NCBI RefSeq assembly: GCF_012273895.1
Contig: NC_052116.1
Coordinates: forward strand, 4,774,001 to 4,838,000
Length of the DNA: 64,000 nucleotides
Source: Zerene cesonia
Taxonomy: Eukaryota; Arthropoda; Insecta; Lepidoptera; Pieridae
Reading direction: 5' to 3'
The position numbers and the translations under genes were made by a program. Numbering within the stretch: the stretch's first letter is position 1; each line of letters starts with the position of its first letter. This document shows positions 24,526 through 38,100 of this stretch, in pieces. The notes under the pieces were generated by a model, which was not told where the DNA came from, ran no database searches, and saw only the letters and a list, made by a program, of their open reading frames with translations.

Positions 24526-27500
24526 ACTGTCTACAAAATATGATTAGAACGCTTCAAAAGGGATTCAGTGCAATTGAATTTCAGATTTTAGGTAGTACCT
24601 ACTTAAAGTTTCTGTTAATAGTGTTATCTGATTAAATTTCTTAAAATTTTACTTCTACATTTTTTCCGTCTTTCACTTTACCTAATAATACATAAGATGG
24701 ACCTTTGTACATAGAGAACTATATTTTACAACAATCAATATAATATCTTATCTAGGTATAAAAAAAAATATTCATATTAATAATTTGCCTTTTGATTTTC
24801 CGTATCTATAAGGTATAAGGAAAATCCATTAACTACAAGTAATTGTTTTTTACGGTTGTTGGTAAACGATAGAATTTTTCTGTATTTATGTTTTATCTCT
24901 CGTGTCGGGTGGTTATCAGCTGGTAGGTAACCTAACTTAAACTTTGTTGGAAGACGACTTGCCCTAGCGTTGTATCTAGCAAATGAATAGGAAATACATA
25001 AATATAAATACATATTTAATTCATACATTGGCGAAACCTACTTGTCGTCCTTCCTGCTCGTATCAACATGATATTCAACATGATATTCTCCACAAAATCC
25101 GTCCAGCAGGTCTTGAGTTATAACTGATAAATATACCTACTTACCGATACATTTTCAATTAACCTTGAAATTTTGTGATATTTAGCTTTGAAACATTACT
25201 AGACATACGCGTCATTCCTATAATTATTTAATGAAATCACCAATCACCTAGATTATATCAAAGCTCTATGCAGTACTCACGACTAAGTCATTTTTGAAAA
25301 TAAAAGTCATGCCGATGTCTGACTGTATTTTTATTGTATTACTAATTGTTGCCCGAGACTTCGTCCCTAGAATAATCGAATGTTATTCTATTAATTGAAT
25401 TTTTATGTTATTAATTTTTATAATTGGATGAAGTTTTCAAAAATGAGTCATAATGAAATATGATTTAATCCAAAAAACGGAAAAGTATCTAATATTAATA
25501 TCAAATTTCATTCAAATCATCTACGGTATAATTTCCGTTAAATATAATTAATGCATATTTAATTTTAAGTACAGAGTACATACGTAATGTTAAGACAGGA
25601 ATCGAATAATTCCTCCTATTTGGATGCATACGTAAAAATTAGACCGTAATCTCCAAATGTCAGGTTTCTACGATCAGCGTTTTGTCTGTGTGTGAGTCTA
25701 TGAAAAAATGTAAAGATGTATAGTATATATGAAATTAGGCCCAGTCAGGGCAGGATATGCGCAATTAACTAATAAATAATAATCCCCTTGGTAATGCGTC
25801 AGCCAAGGAGTATAATCTAAAGATAATACCCCTATCAAATAATACTAATTTTATATTATATACAAAAAAAAAATAATGTTTATAACATTAAACATCAATA
25901 ATTTATATTATAAACGTATTTTTATCAACGTATAACGTATTATACATTTATCTTTACAATATCCATAGTGGTTTTTCAGTATAGATTAAGTTTAAGGCAA
26001 TCAACGTGATAAATGTTAAGAGAACCTCGAATTCGCTCTCAGTTCAAGCTTTTAATTTTCAGGTGCCTGCCTAAAATCCTATGAAAGGGGTGATTATATT
26101 TAGATTAGTAAAAGGGAATACTGGGTAGAAGTATATTGAAAGAGCTATTAGAGAGTAAAGTAGTTTAATTCAGATGTCAGTAGGATTGGGATTGAAAATT
26201 AAGTAGTAGAGCAGGCAACATCAGTATTTCAGCGTGAACAGATTGGATGCATACGCTGGTCAATTGGAGAATGAAGCAGCCACCTAATAAACAACCTAGT
26301 CATTTTAACGGTACCGTTAATATAGCGACCTGAATGATACTGTTGATGGTTTTTAGGTTATCGAAGTTCTACTGTTTATATACTTAGATCTTAAGGTAGA
26401 TAAGTAAAATAAACAAGTGTCAATTGGTTAATTATTTTTATTCACCAAATTAGATTAGATAATTATCTTATCATAATTGGTGATTATGCCATTCCAATTT
26501 GTTGATAGAATCTGTAGACAAAGACATATATCTAATATATCTTTGTCCATAATTAGGCGAAAAATTCCATGCCAAATACACCACGATGCGATTGTGTTAA
26601 TGTTACGATTTTTTATTATATGAAAAGCAGGCAAGCGAGCAGAACGAGTCACCTAATGCAAGTGCTCTTCGTCGCCCATAATACTTAGGGTATTATTTAC
26701 TTGTATGTACATCCAAAGCCCGACATTATGCTGTCACTGGGTGAAAAATGTCGCCTAATTCGTTTCTATTTTCGGTTATTAAATATATTAAACTAGGTGA
26801 TAATATAAACATATGCATTTGAAGAAAAGTTTAATGTTAAAACTAAAAAAAAAGACAAAAGTACAAGTAAGTAACACCATAAACGGTTCAGCTTTGGCGC
26901 CAGTCACACAGTCGTAGTCAAGAAACAAGAAGTTAATTTAAATAATATAGATACATGTTTAAGTAGGTATTTTATTAATAAAAGTAGGGACTGTACTTTA
27001 TATACATATAATATACGTATATTACGTATACGTATATTATTAAAATAACAAAATCAATAAGATATATTTCCGTTGTCGTTAAACGAGGTATGAGGTAATG
27101 AGGTAGCCCAGAATAAGCCCCTTGACCTCCCTGTATTCGTTATATACAGAGTTCTAAATAATAATTTATGAAAATCTTTATTACTGTAAGATACATTGGA
27201 ATCACAAAATTTCCATAAAAATTCTAGGTTCTAAAAGTTTAACGATAAAATACAAACATGGTTGTACACCGCACTGGGCAATACAATATGTCCTGTGGCC
27301 ACATTTAAGCACAGATAACATAAAACTATATATTAAACGAATAACATAATTAATTTGGTCACAGCGACGCTCATAGCGCGCACATACTGATATTATTAAA
27401 TTTCATACTTAAACAGTTAACTTATCTGAGAAAATTTTATAAATTTAATACTTGAAAGTATCTACTTTTGAAAGAGTTGAGTACTACCAAATAGCTTGAT

Positions 27501-27762
27501 ATTAGCGTTATCCCACGATAAGAGCAATTTTATTAGAATCTCTTTAGTTTTACAAGTAAGTATTACTAGAGACTTGGATTCTTAATAAAACATCTAAGTA
27601 TTTCATGGTTTTGTGAATGAGTGTGGCCACGTACATTTAGGTGTTGCTGTGTAAAAGAGCTTTTTAATCTAGGCAGTTGTAGATACATTATTTTGTCTGC
27701 GATGCAAGTTTTATGTATCCTAAAGACTGAATACAGATTGTAAAGGCGTGAAATACTAAAAA

Positions 27763-28114
27763 GCAGTAGTGGCTCAGTGGTGAGTACCTCGGACTTCAAA
27801 ACATAGTATAATATAATTCGATAAGTCGGGGTTCGAGACCAGGCGAGCGTGCAAGAAATAAATTGATTTTTCAATTTATCTGCACATGTGGATAACATCA
27901 CCACTGCTCGAAACGGTGAAGGAAAACATCGTGAGGAAACCGGCGTGTCTGAGAATCAAAAATTCGACGACATGGGATGGGATTGGCAGATGTGCCAACC
28001 CGCACTTGGCCAGCGTGATAGATTATGTCCTAAGCCCTGATAGGAGGCATGTGTCCCGGCAGTGGGAACATATTTGGGCTGATGATGATGATAATGATGA
28101 TGATGATGATGATG
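27763..28114 (+). mobile_element. tRNA-derived SINE, copy 2, with (GAT)n tail
   Basis: Same family as 6464..6777. A box GGCTCAGTGG ends at 27780 and B box GGTTCGAGACC lies near 27830..27840. About 20 extra bases lie between the boxes relative to the other copies. It ends in a (GAT)n microsatellite at 28079..28114. Confidence 0.85.
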
Positions 28115-29095
28115 TAATACTTAGTACTTTACCTTCAGAAAAGAGAGTTGCAGAAGGGTAATGAAATTGTTATTTCAACATAACTAGTGTAGATACAAGT
28201 ACGGATAGCTGAGCTATTTCGAAACCTATTAGAGCAATAGTTGGAGCAGAACCCCAAATCGAGGCGCAGTAAGTGGTATTATACTTTATATAAAAAATAA
28301 AAATAATATAATAAAATTAAGAAGTCGTTTATTGCTTCAAACATTATTGATATAAAATACAATTCAAGTTACATATCTCTAGAGAAGGAAAAGCCTGCGA
28401 CTCAGCTATTGCTGCCCAATACTCGAGAGCATCAGACAACGCTGATTTTCAGACGCCCATTAAAATTAAAACTTACAATTAGGTATGAAAAATATTCTTA
28501 TATCACATTTTAGTAATATCAATTTGAACAAGTAAGTACAAGAAATAAGAATAAAATATATACACATTATTAAAATATTATTATATCATGAACTTAACAT
28601 AATCTATAACTACGAATCAATACCAGTGTGAATAAATTAGTTAAAGTTTTATAAATGCATGCATTATGAAATTCAAATCTTATTTATTTGACTATCCTAT
28701 TCGTATACCATACAAACATAATTTACGTTGATAGGTAGGGTTATAATCCTAATTATTATTTAGACAATTTAATGTGGCTCAGTAAATGTATTCACTGATG
28801 GAAGTTTTTGGGCAGGAACTATTGACGTTTACTCTAAAAATTTAGGCATATTTAAAGCAAAAACCCGCAAAATGTCAAAATATGTCCCAGACTGCTGAGT
28901 AGGGTTTTATGCAAAATCCATAAGTCATTATAATTTATAATATTAAACTAAAAGAAATGGCATAAATAAATTAATTAATGAATCAATACCAACTTTTGGT
29001 GAGACTTGGTAATGGTGCTAGTACATATTTTTAATATACAAAACTTTAGTAATTTCACAAATTAGTAAATAGTTAGTACGTTAGTAATACTACGT
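28115..29095. other. Intergenic sequence downstream of SLC6 gene 2
   Basis: AT-rich, no gene or clear repeat recognised. Confidence 0.5.
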
Positions 29096-29101
29096 TTTAT
29101 T
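29096..29101 (-). promoter_or_regulatory. Poly(A) signal of second SLC6 gene
   Basis: TTTATT on the + strand (AATAAA on the gene strand), 73 bases past the stop codon at 29174..29176. Confidence 0.45.
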
Positions 29102-29173
29102 ACATTATATCTACATTTTTTTTAATATTTGCTTATAAATAATGTTTTGTACTATTTTGTGTTTGACTTATAA

Positions 29174-32100
29174 TTATAAGGGCCTTTTATATCCACCGGA
29201 TAAACTGAGCCATATATGACGACCCCACGACGTTCTTTGTTCGCGCCTAGCGGATTTAGCGTCAGTTTTAAATTGAATCCATCCTCGCTTATCACTCGCC
29301 GAACGTGGACCCCAACTCGACTTTGGACTGAATGTACGCTTCAAGGTCTGTGAAATAATTGAACGTTAACACTTTCCTTTATACATGACTAGATATAATC
29401 AGTCACAAAGACAAACGAAAAAGATACACACCTCAAGTAGGTTTCCAGTTTTATATTTATATAATGCGATAAATAGAAACACCGGTACAAACAATATACC
29501 AACGAGGAGCATCATGTAACCCGAAACTGAAAAATAATTATGAATAAGTATTGCAAAATAAATTAAATTGGAGATGTATACCTCGTATGTAGGTCATATA
29601 CCATATTATAAAGAAAAAAAAGTCAATCGCAAATCGGACACACAATGGGTCACTAAGGTTTCAATAAAAATAAGATAAAGAGCAGTTCTGCAAAAAATTT
29701 ATAGCCCTTCCAATTTATGACCGCGCCAACCATCGCTTAACCTCGACAACAGCAACAGAAAGACATTATTTCTGAAAATTTTAGCTGTCCGTATATCACG
29801 ATTTATCTTCAGATACAGCCTGGTGACAGACGGACGGAGAGACAGACAGAAATCAAAGTCTTAGTAAAAGGGCATGGCGTTTAACCCTTTGGGTACGCGT
29901 GGTTACTCTAAAACTCACCATAACCAGCAGTAGGATAATAGTAACAACAACCAAAGACGAGTGCTTCAACCGATACCAATGCATAAATAAATACGGTGAT
30001 CAGAATAGCAGGAGTGATAATTCCCCAGCAAAACCGCCAGTAGACCGATGTTCTTATTCCAAGCATGTATTCAATATCCAAGCAAACGTTTTCCAAACCT
30101 GAAAATTTTAGACGTTTGAAAAAATAAAATATGACGTCTAAAACTCGTCTCATGGTTTTTTTATTCTTTGAATATTTACGTTTATAAATGATTTTCATCC
30201 TATAAATAAAATATTGAATATTTTCCAAAATTACTCTATATACGATAAATATTAAATAAAAATATAATAGTTACCATAAATCCAAAATACTCCAACGATT
30301 TCTGCGATAGCGCAGAACAGAACAAGGAATGTACCACCGTAGTAATCGACCAGCTCCAAAATGTATTGACCCCCCTGTAACCAATTTAATCTTGAGAAAT
30401 AAAGAAGGCAGCAGACATGAATTAATTCCCATTTTACAGAGAGTTTTCTATTAAATTAAATAAAGATAATATAGGTAAACTAACCGGCGTAACATAAACA
30501 AGTCCAATTGCAAAACCACATGTACAGCAGATAGCAGACATGTAGATTGTGCGCACTCGTGGGAAAGAGTCCATTAACACTGTGTTGATCGTTGATAGAA
30601 GAGCTACTGCAGAGCCCACTCCTAGGACCAACATCATAACGAAGAATAATACTGAGAATAACTGAAATAAAGTTAAATCAACGATTAATTCACGAAAAAC
30701 TATGAATTCTAACATGGAATTCGACCTATCATATTATTTAGATCGCAAAAAGATTATTCATCATCAGCCACACAGGCCTCCTATGAGGGTTCAGGCCATA
30801 ATCCACCACGCTGGCCAAGTGCGGGTTGGCAGATGTCACATGTCGTCGAACTTTTGATTCTTGGACATGCAGGTTTCCTCACGATGTTTTCCTTCACCGT
30901 TTCAAGCAGTGGTGATGTTATCCACATGTGCAGATAAATTGAAAAATCAATTTATTTTCTGCACGCTCCGCTCGGTCTCGAACCCCGACTTATCGATTTC
31001 GAAGTCGAGGTTCTCACCACTGAGCCACCACTGCGTAAAAAGATTATACAATCTACAAATGCATTTCTATAACACTATATAGCCCCTTTTTCATTTTTTT
31101 TGTAAATGTGCAACCTTTTCGTTAAACGTAGTAAGTAATGAATTTAATTAATAAATATATTACCTGTGGTTGGAACGTCTTAGCAATAGCATCAGGGTAG
31201 GAAACGAATGCAAGACCAGTACCGCCTGAACCAACAACATCTTCCACTTCTCTTTCTAGAACATACGCCAAGTTGCCAAGAATACCGAAGATGGTAATAC
31301 CAGATAATAAACTTGTGAACGTGTCCAGGGTCGTAACAATCATGGCGTCCCTAAAAAAATCCATTATTAAATTCGAATGCAAAAGTGTGAAACACAGTGA
31401 ATAGAGGGTATGTTATTTTTTTGTATGAGGCGCCTTTAACCGTGGCGAAATACCTTATTCCCTTGGGAATTTCCTGTGACATACATAAAATTTTGATACT
31501 CCAATATAGTATTAATACTTTCCTAACTTGAACAATATCTTTGATATTTTACATATTATACAATTCATAAGGAGAAGGTAAAGATGTTTGTAATTCGTTG
31601 TTTAATTGTGTACACAAACTGTTTTTCTTACCTATAAACGTTTTGTTTGAAGCCATTGTATGAAGAGAACATGATAATAGCTCCGGTACACACTGACAAC
31701 GAGAAGAATACCTGCGTCACCGCTGAATACCACACCTGTTAAATACAATCATCATCATCAGCCTATATATATTCCCACTGCTGGGATACAGGCCTCCTAT
31801 GAGGGGTTCAGGCCATAATCCACCACGCTGGCCAATTGCGGGTTGGCAGATGACACATGTCGTTGAACTTTTGATTTTTGGACATACCGGTTTCCTCACG
31901 ATGTTTTCCTTCCCCTTTTTAAGAAGTGTGATGTTATCCACATGTGCAGATAAATTGAAAAATCAATTTATTTCCTGCACGCTCGCCTGGTGTTGAACCC
32001 CGACTTACCGGTTTTTAAGTCCGAGGTTCTCACCACTGAGCCACCACTGCATTTTAAAAATACAATCATTGCAGTTATAATAAATATTCGCTTAACGATT

Positions 32101-35100
32101 TAAATTTTAATGTAAGCCTTCTTGAGCTTATAAATTTATGACTATTATGTGGGGAATTTATTTCAAAGTTTTTTTTTATAGTCATTTGTTTAGACCAACA
32201 TATACCTCATTAGAAAAAAAAGCATTAGTACCTATCTACTTACGTTCAATTCCAAAAGCTTGTCCCATTGTGGAGTAATGAAGTATAAGATACCAGTACC
32301 CGAACCGGGCAAAAGTACTGTGCTAAAAACATAACAAAGAGTTGTTTTTAGAGTATAGTAACCTATTCAATCATATAATAATGAACATAATTGTAATTAA
32401 AAAGAATCAAAAAGCCTAAGCACATGCAAGTCGATTCATTTATAATCTTTATTTGTAGATATAAGTTAACAAATATTAGGCAGATAGTTTGTAAACCTGA
32501 TGAGCAAGATAATCATGATGACGTAGGGGAACAGCGCCAGGAAGTACGAAGCCTTGCCTGAACTCTTCACACCGCGCGAAACGATGACAAAAATTATAAA
32601 CCACGACGCAAGTAGGCATAAAGTTAAATACCATATAGGTAAACCTAAAACAAATTTGTCTTTATAAATCATACTGTAAATATGTATATTGTATGAAGTA
32701 GTCGAGCACGCTTCTCCAAATGGTCACGGGCGGTGGTGGCGCTTACTATCAGACGACCCACCAGCTCTATTGCCGACGATGAACTTATTGAAACTGGGTC
32801 TAACTAAGGAAAACGCGTTCTAATACATTTTTCGCAAGCAACATAATATGTGGTATATATGTCACCGTAAGATTGTAAACATCGTTATATTACAATCTAT
32901 CTAGTAAGATTGTAAACTATCGATACATTGTGAATCGTATCATTATGATTGCAATTTAACGCATCATTTTTCGCTTGATTGTAATCTATCGATGGGAAGC
33001 GGTCAAATTGTGAACCGGCGTAGGACGGAATGCAACTCGCGCTCTGATTGGTTGAACGGGATGTGCCCCCGTCACACCGGCCACACGCCATATTTGTTTG
33101 TTATTTCGTTAGTTGTCGAATGTAAACAACTATGTTTTCGTGATTATAAATTGATTTTGTCTTCAAAATAACTTATATCTTTCGAATAGCTTACATATAT
33201 AAAACTGTTGTGAACCTAAAAAATTATCTATGTCTAACCCAAGAAAAGCAGTTTGAATGACAAATCAACGAATTAGTGTTTGTTTCGCAACATAACCTAA
33301 ATTATATGAATCGTACGTACGTTTTAATATTTTGATGCTTGTGAACTTAAGTAACCTCATTAAATAACAATGAGACCGACCAATCAGGAAGAACTTGCAG
33401 ACAGTTGACAATTTGACGCGGGACAGATTGTAATTTAACGGTTTCACTTCGGTAGATTACAATATAGCGAAGAATAATGAGTCAAATTGCAATCATAATG
33501 ATACGGTTCACAATCTATCGATAGTTTACAATCTCGCTAGATAGATTGTAATCTAACGATCTTTACAATCTAACGGTGACATATTATAAAGTCCATTGAA
33601 ATTTAACTATTTTGGGTCTTGGCATGCATTTCTCAGGGCACGCAATTTTTATTTACTTGATATACCTAAAGTAGAAATAAGTTAAAGTTATTGAGATTTT
33701 TTTAATTATAAAATAAAATTACTATATAATAATTGTTCTTCTTTGTTTGTCGATGAACTCTTCGTATAAAAAAATGCGACTTCTGAGAAACGCAACGCAA
33801 TTAATGTAACTTTACATGGACTAAGAAGACATTTAATAAAATTCAAATTACTAATAGAAATAAAATACAAACCCAGACCACCTTCGATGCCATCGCTTTG
33901 CTGAAGAACTGTACGCCTAAAATATAAAGAGAAATAATGAATATGCAATATGCAAAACAATAATTCTTTTCTATAAATAATGTCACCGCTATTCCAAGGA
34001 GAGAAGCTACCGGTTTTTCCTATCAAACACAAAATTAATCGGTTTAAAATTAACAGTTATCGAGGAACAAACCCAAAAAAATAATTGGATAGACGATTTA
34101 TTTCGTTTTTGCGAACTTTGGTATTATAATGTTTTGTTAAAATTATATAAGTAATCTTACGTAAAGTAAAGCTCAGCGCTGCTAGTTCCATTGATAGTGT
34201 GATCAATATTCTCCGTTTGGCCTGATGGCACACAGTTTTCCCAGGACGGATCACACACAGCCCAAGGAAGTGTAGATTGGAAGCTCATAGATAAATAATA
34301 CAAACATAAAGCGATGATAGATACGTAGTACGAGAGAATGTATCCACATCCCAGGGCTTGAGCGTATCCAGTACCTATTAGATACAATAACAACCATTTA
34401 ATTAAAATATGTTACTGAGAGTTCATCTGGCAATTTTGGCTACAATATTAATGAATGAGCTAATTAGGAGTTTGATGCCGAATACATAAACGCTATACAA
34501 ACATTCGGATCTCATTAAAATAATTGTGGATTAACTATTTTAATACGAAATACTTATGGTGAATGGATTTTAATGACAATAATAACTAATTAATCTTTAA
34601 TTTTTCTTAATTTTATTAATTTAATTCGAATTTTAATTTATTTATTTATTTCATACATATGTATGTATGTACATTTTGACATTTTTAAATTTACAATTTA
34701 TAGCAATTACAAATAACACGAACCTTTCATACCAGGTGACATGGACCAAATTTTTACCGAATTCCTTGAACTGAATTGTCCCAAAACACCTTCCAAGTAG
34801 TACATGGGTTTTCCCACTAAGATAAGTACAATGATGTATGGGATGAGGAATGCGCCTCCTCCATTTTGATAAGCGACAAAGGGAAACCGCCAAACGTTTC
34901 CCAGACCCACAGAAGTGGCAATACATGACATGAGAAACTCGATTTGATTTCCCCACATGGCACGTTCGGGTTCTTCATCCACCTCCACATCCTCCATAAA
35001 AATCATAATCATAATAAATGTTCACATATATTGAAAGGTTATAAAATATCGGAGAGTTCATCCTTTATGATAGCCGACATTGTCGAAAGATTTATAATGC

Positions 35101-38100
35101 TAAACTTATGGATGGCTATCTGTTTTATGCGGTTTCACCCGCTGCCGGAACCACAGCCAAAAACTAGTATTTATATTGTTTATCTCTGTTTCTAATACAA
35201 AACATATACTACATCTTTGCCTACTATCTTAAATATACATTCGGTGGCACGAAACAGTTACAAAATACATCCAAACATGTACTTAAAAATTTTCGAACAT
35301 GATATAATATAACTGAAATAACTTATTATGTAAATACAGGTACTTATAATCTAATCCGCTGTACAAAGGAAGAAGTGCAATATAAAATAATATTTACAAT
35401 CTTATCATATAATTTTTATTTTTCTGTTATATAAGCATAAATAATATAAGTATACGAAGAAATATAGTGTTTATTATTACTTAGTATCACAGACTATCTT
35501 ATACTTAGTCTGGCCATAAATACTGTTACACTTAATTATAAAAAAATATTACATTTGAATTTCGAATCTGTCANNNNNNNNNNNNNNNNNNNNNNNNNNN
35601 NNNNNNNNNNNNNNNNNNNNNNNNNNNNNNNNNNNNNNNNNNNNNNNNNNNNNNNNNNNNNNNNNNNNNNNNNNNNNNNNNNNNNNNNNNNNNNNNNNNN
35701 NNNNNNNNNNNNNNNNNNNNNNNNNNNNNNNNNNNNNNNNNNNNNNNNNNNNNNNNNNNNNNNNNNNNNNNNNNNNNNNNNNNNNNNNNNNNNNNNNNNN
35801 NNNNNNNNNNNNNNNNNNNNNNNNNNNNNNNNNNNNNNNNNNNNNNNNNNNNNNNNNNNNNNNNNNNNNNNNNNNNNNNNNNNNNNNNNNNNNNNNNNNN
35901 NNNNNNNNNNNNNNNNNNNNNNNNNNNNNNNNNNNNNNNNNNNNNNNNNNNNNNNNNNNNNNNNNNNNNNNNNNNNNNNNNNNNNNNNNNNNNNNNNNNN
36001 NNNNNNNNNNNNNNNNNNNNNNNNNNNNNNNNNNNNNNNNNNNNNNNNNNNNNNNNNNNNNNNNNNNNNNNNNNNNNNNNNNNNNNNNNNNNNNNNNNNN
36101 NNNNNNNNNNNNNNNNNNNNNNNNNNNNNNNNNNNNNNNNNNNNNNNNNNNNNNNNNNNNNNNNNNNNNNNNNNNNNNNNNNNNNNNNNNNNNNNNNNNN
36201 NNNNNNNNNNNNNNNNNNNNNNNNNNNNNNNNNNNNNNNNNNNNNNNNNNNNNNNNNNNNNNNNNNNNNNNNNNNNNNNNNNNNNNNNNNNNNNNNNNNN
36301 NNNNNNNNNNNNNNNNNNNNNNNNNNNNNNNNNNNNNNNNNNNNNNNNNNNNNNNNNNNNNNNNNNNNNNNNNNNNNNNNNNNNNNNNNNNNNNNNNNNN
36401 NNNNNNNNNNNNNNNNNNNNNNNNNNNNNNNNNNNNNNNNNNNNNNNNNNNNNNNNNNNNNNNNNNNNNNNNNNNNNNNNNNNNNNNNNNNNNNNNNNNN
36501 NNNNNNNNNNNNNNNNNNNNNNNNNNNNNNNNNNNNNNNNNNNNNNNNNNNNNNNNNNNNNNNNNNNNNNNNNAACTATTTTGGGTCTTGGCATGCATTT
36601 CTCAGGGCACGCAATTTTTATTTACTTGATATACCTAAAGTAGAAATAAGTTAAAGTTATTGAGATTTTTTATAATTATAAAATAAAATTACTATATAAT
36701 AATTGTTCTTCTTTGTTTGTCGATGAACTCTTCGTATAAAAAAATGCGACTTCTGAGAAACGCAACGCAATTAATGTAACTTTACATGGACTAAGAAGAC
36801 ATTTAATAAAATTCAAATTACTAATAGAAATAAAATACAAACCCAGACCACCTTCGATGCCATCGCTTTGCTGAAGAACTGTACGCCTAAAATATAAAGA
36901 GAAATAATTAATATGCAATATGCAAAACAATAATTCTTTTCTATAAATAATGTCACCGCTATTCCAAGGAGAGAAGCTACCGGTTTTTCCTATCAAACAC
37001 AAAATTAATCGGTTTAAAATTAACAGTTATCGAGGAACAAACCCAAAAAAATAATTGGATAGACGATTTATTTCGTTTTAGCGAACTTTGGTATTATAAT
37101 GTTTTGTTAAAATTATAGAAGTAATCTTACGTAAAGTAAAGCTCAGCGCTGCTAGTTCCATTGATAGTGTGATCAATATTCTCCGTTTGGCCTGATGGCA
37201 CACAGTTTTCCCAGGACGGATCACACACAGCCCAAGGAAGTGTAGATTGGAAGCTCATAGATAAATAATACAAACATAAAGCGATGATAGATACGTAGTA
37301 CGAGAGAATGTATCCACATCCCAGGGCTTGAGCGTATCCAGTACCTATTAGATACAATAACAACCATTTAATTAAAATATGTTACTGAGAGTTCATCTGG
37401 CAATTTTGGCTACAATATTAATGAATGAGCTAATTAGGAGTTTGATGCCGAATACATAAACGCTATACAAACATTCGGATCTCATTAAAATAATTGTGGA
37501 TTAACTATTTTAATACGAAATACTTATGGTGAATGGATTTTAATGACAATAATAACTAATTAATCTTTAATTTTTCTTAATTTTATTAATTTAATTCGAA
37601 TTTTAATTTATTTATTTATTTCATACATATGTATGTATGTACATTTTGACATTTTTAAATTTACAATTTATAGCAATTACAAATAACACGAACCTTTCAT
37701 ACCAGGTGACATGGACCAAATTTTTACCGAATTCCTTGAACTGAATTGTCCCAAAACACCTTCCAAGTAGTACATGGGTTTTCCCACTAAGATAAGTACA
37801 ATGATGTATGGGATGAGGAATGCGCCTCCTCCATTTTGATAAGCGACAAAGGGAAACCGCCAAACGTTTCCCAGACCCACAGAAGTGGCAATACATGACA
37901 TGAGAAACTCGATTTGATTTCCCCACATGGCACGTTCGGGTTCTTCATCCACCTCCACATCTTCCTAAAAATCATAATCATAATAAATGTTCACATATAT
38001 TGAATGGTTATAAAATATCGGAGAGTTCATCCTTTATGATAGCCGACATTGTCGAAAGATTTATAATGCTAAACTTATGGATGGCTATCTGTTTTATGCG

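Larger units (their letters stand above)
22774..27762. other. Intergenic region upstream of SLC6 gene 1
   Basis: Contains the 5' UTR and promoter of SLC6 gene 1, not delimited. Holds a Helitron at 23004..23169 and a dispersed repeat near 24285..24525. No coding exon recognised. Confidence 0.55.

Noticed and set aside
35536..36643. Long open frames on both strands across the second N run
   Set aside because: Artefact of the N placeholder.
33873..37964. Mutually exclusive alternative exons in SLC6 gene 2
   Set aside because: Introns are as similar as exons and the duplicate begins at a gap edge, so haplotype duplication explains it better.
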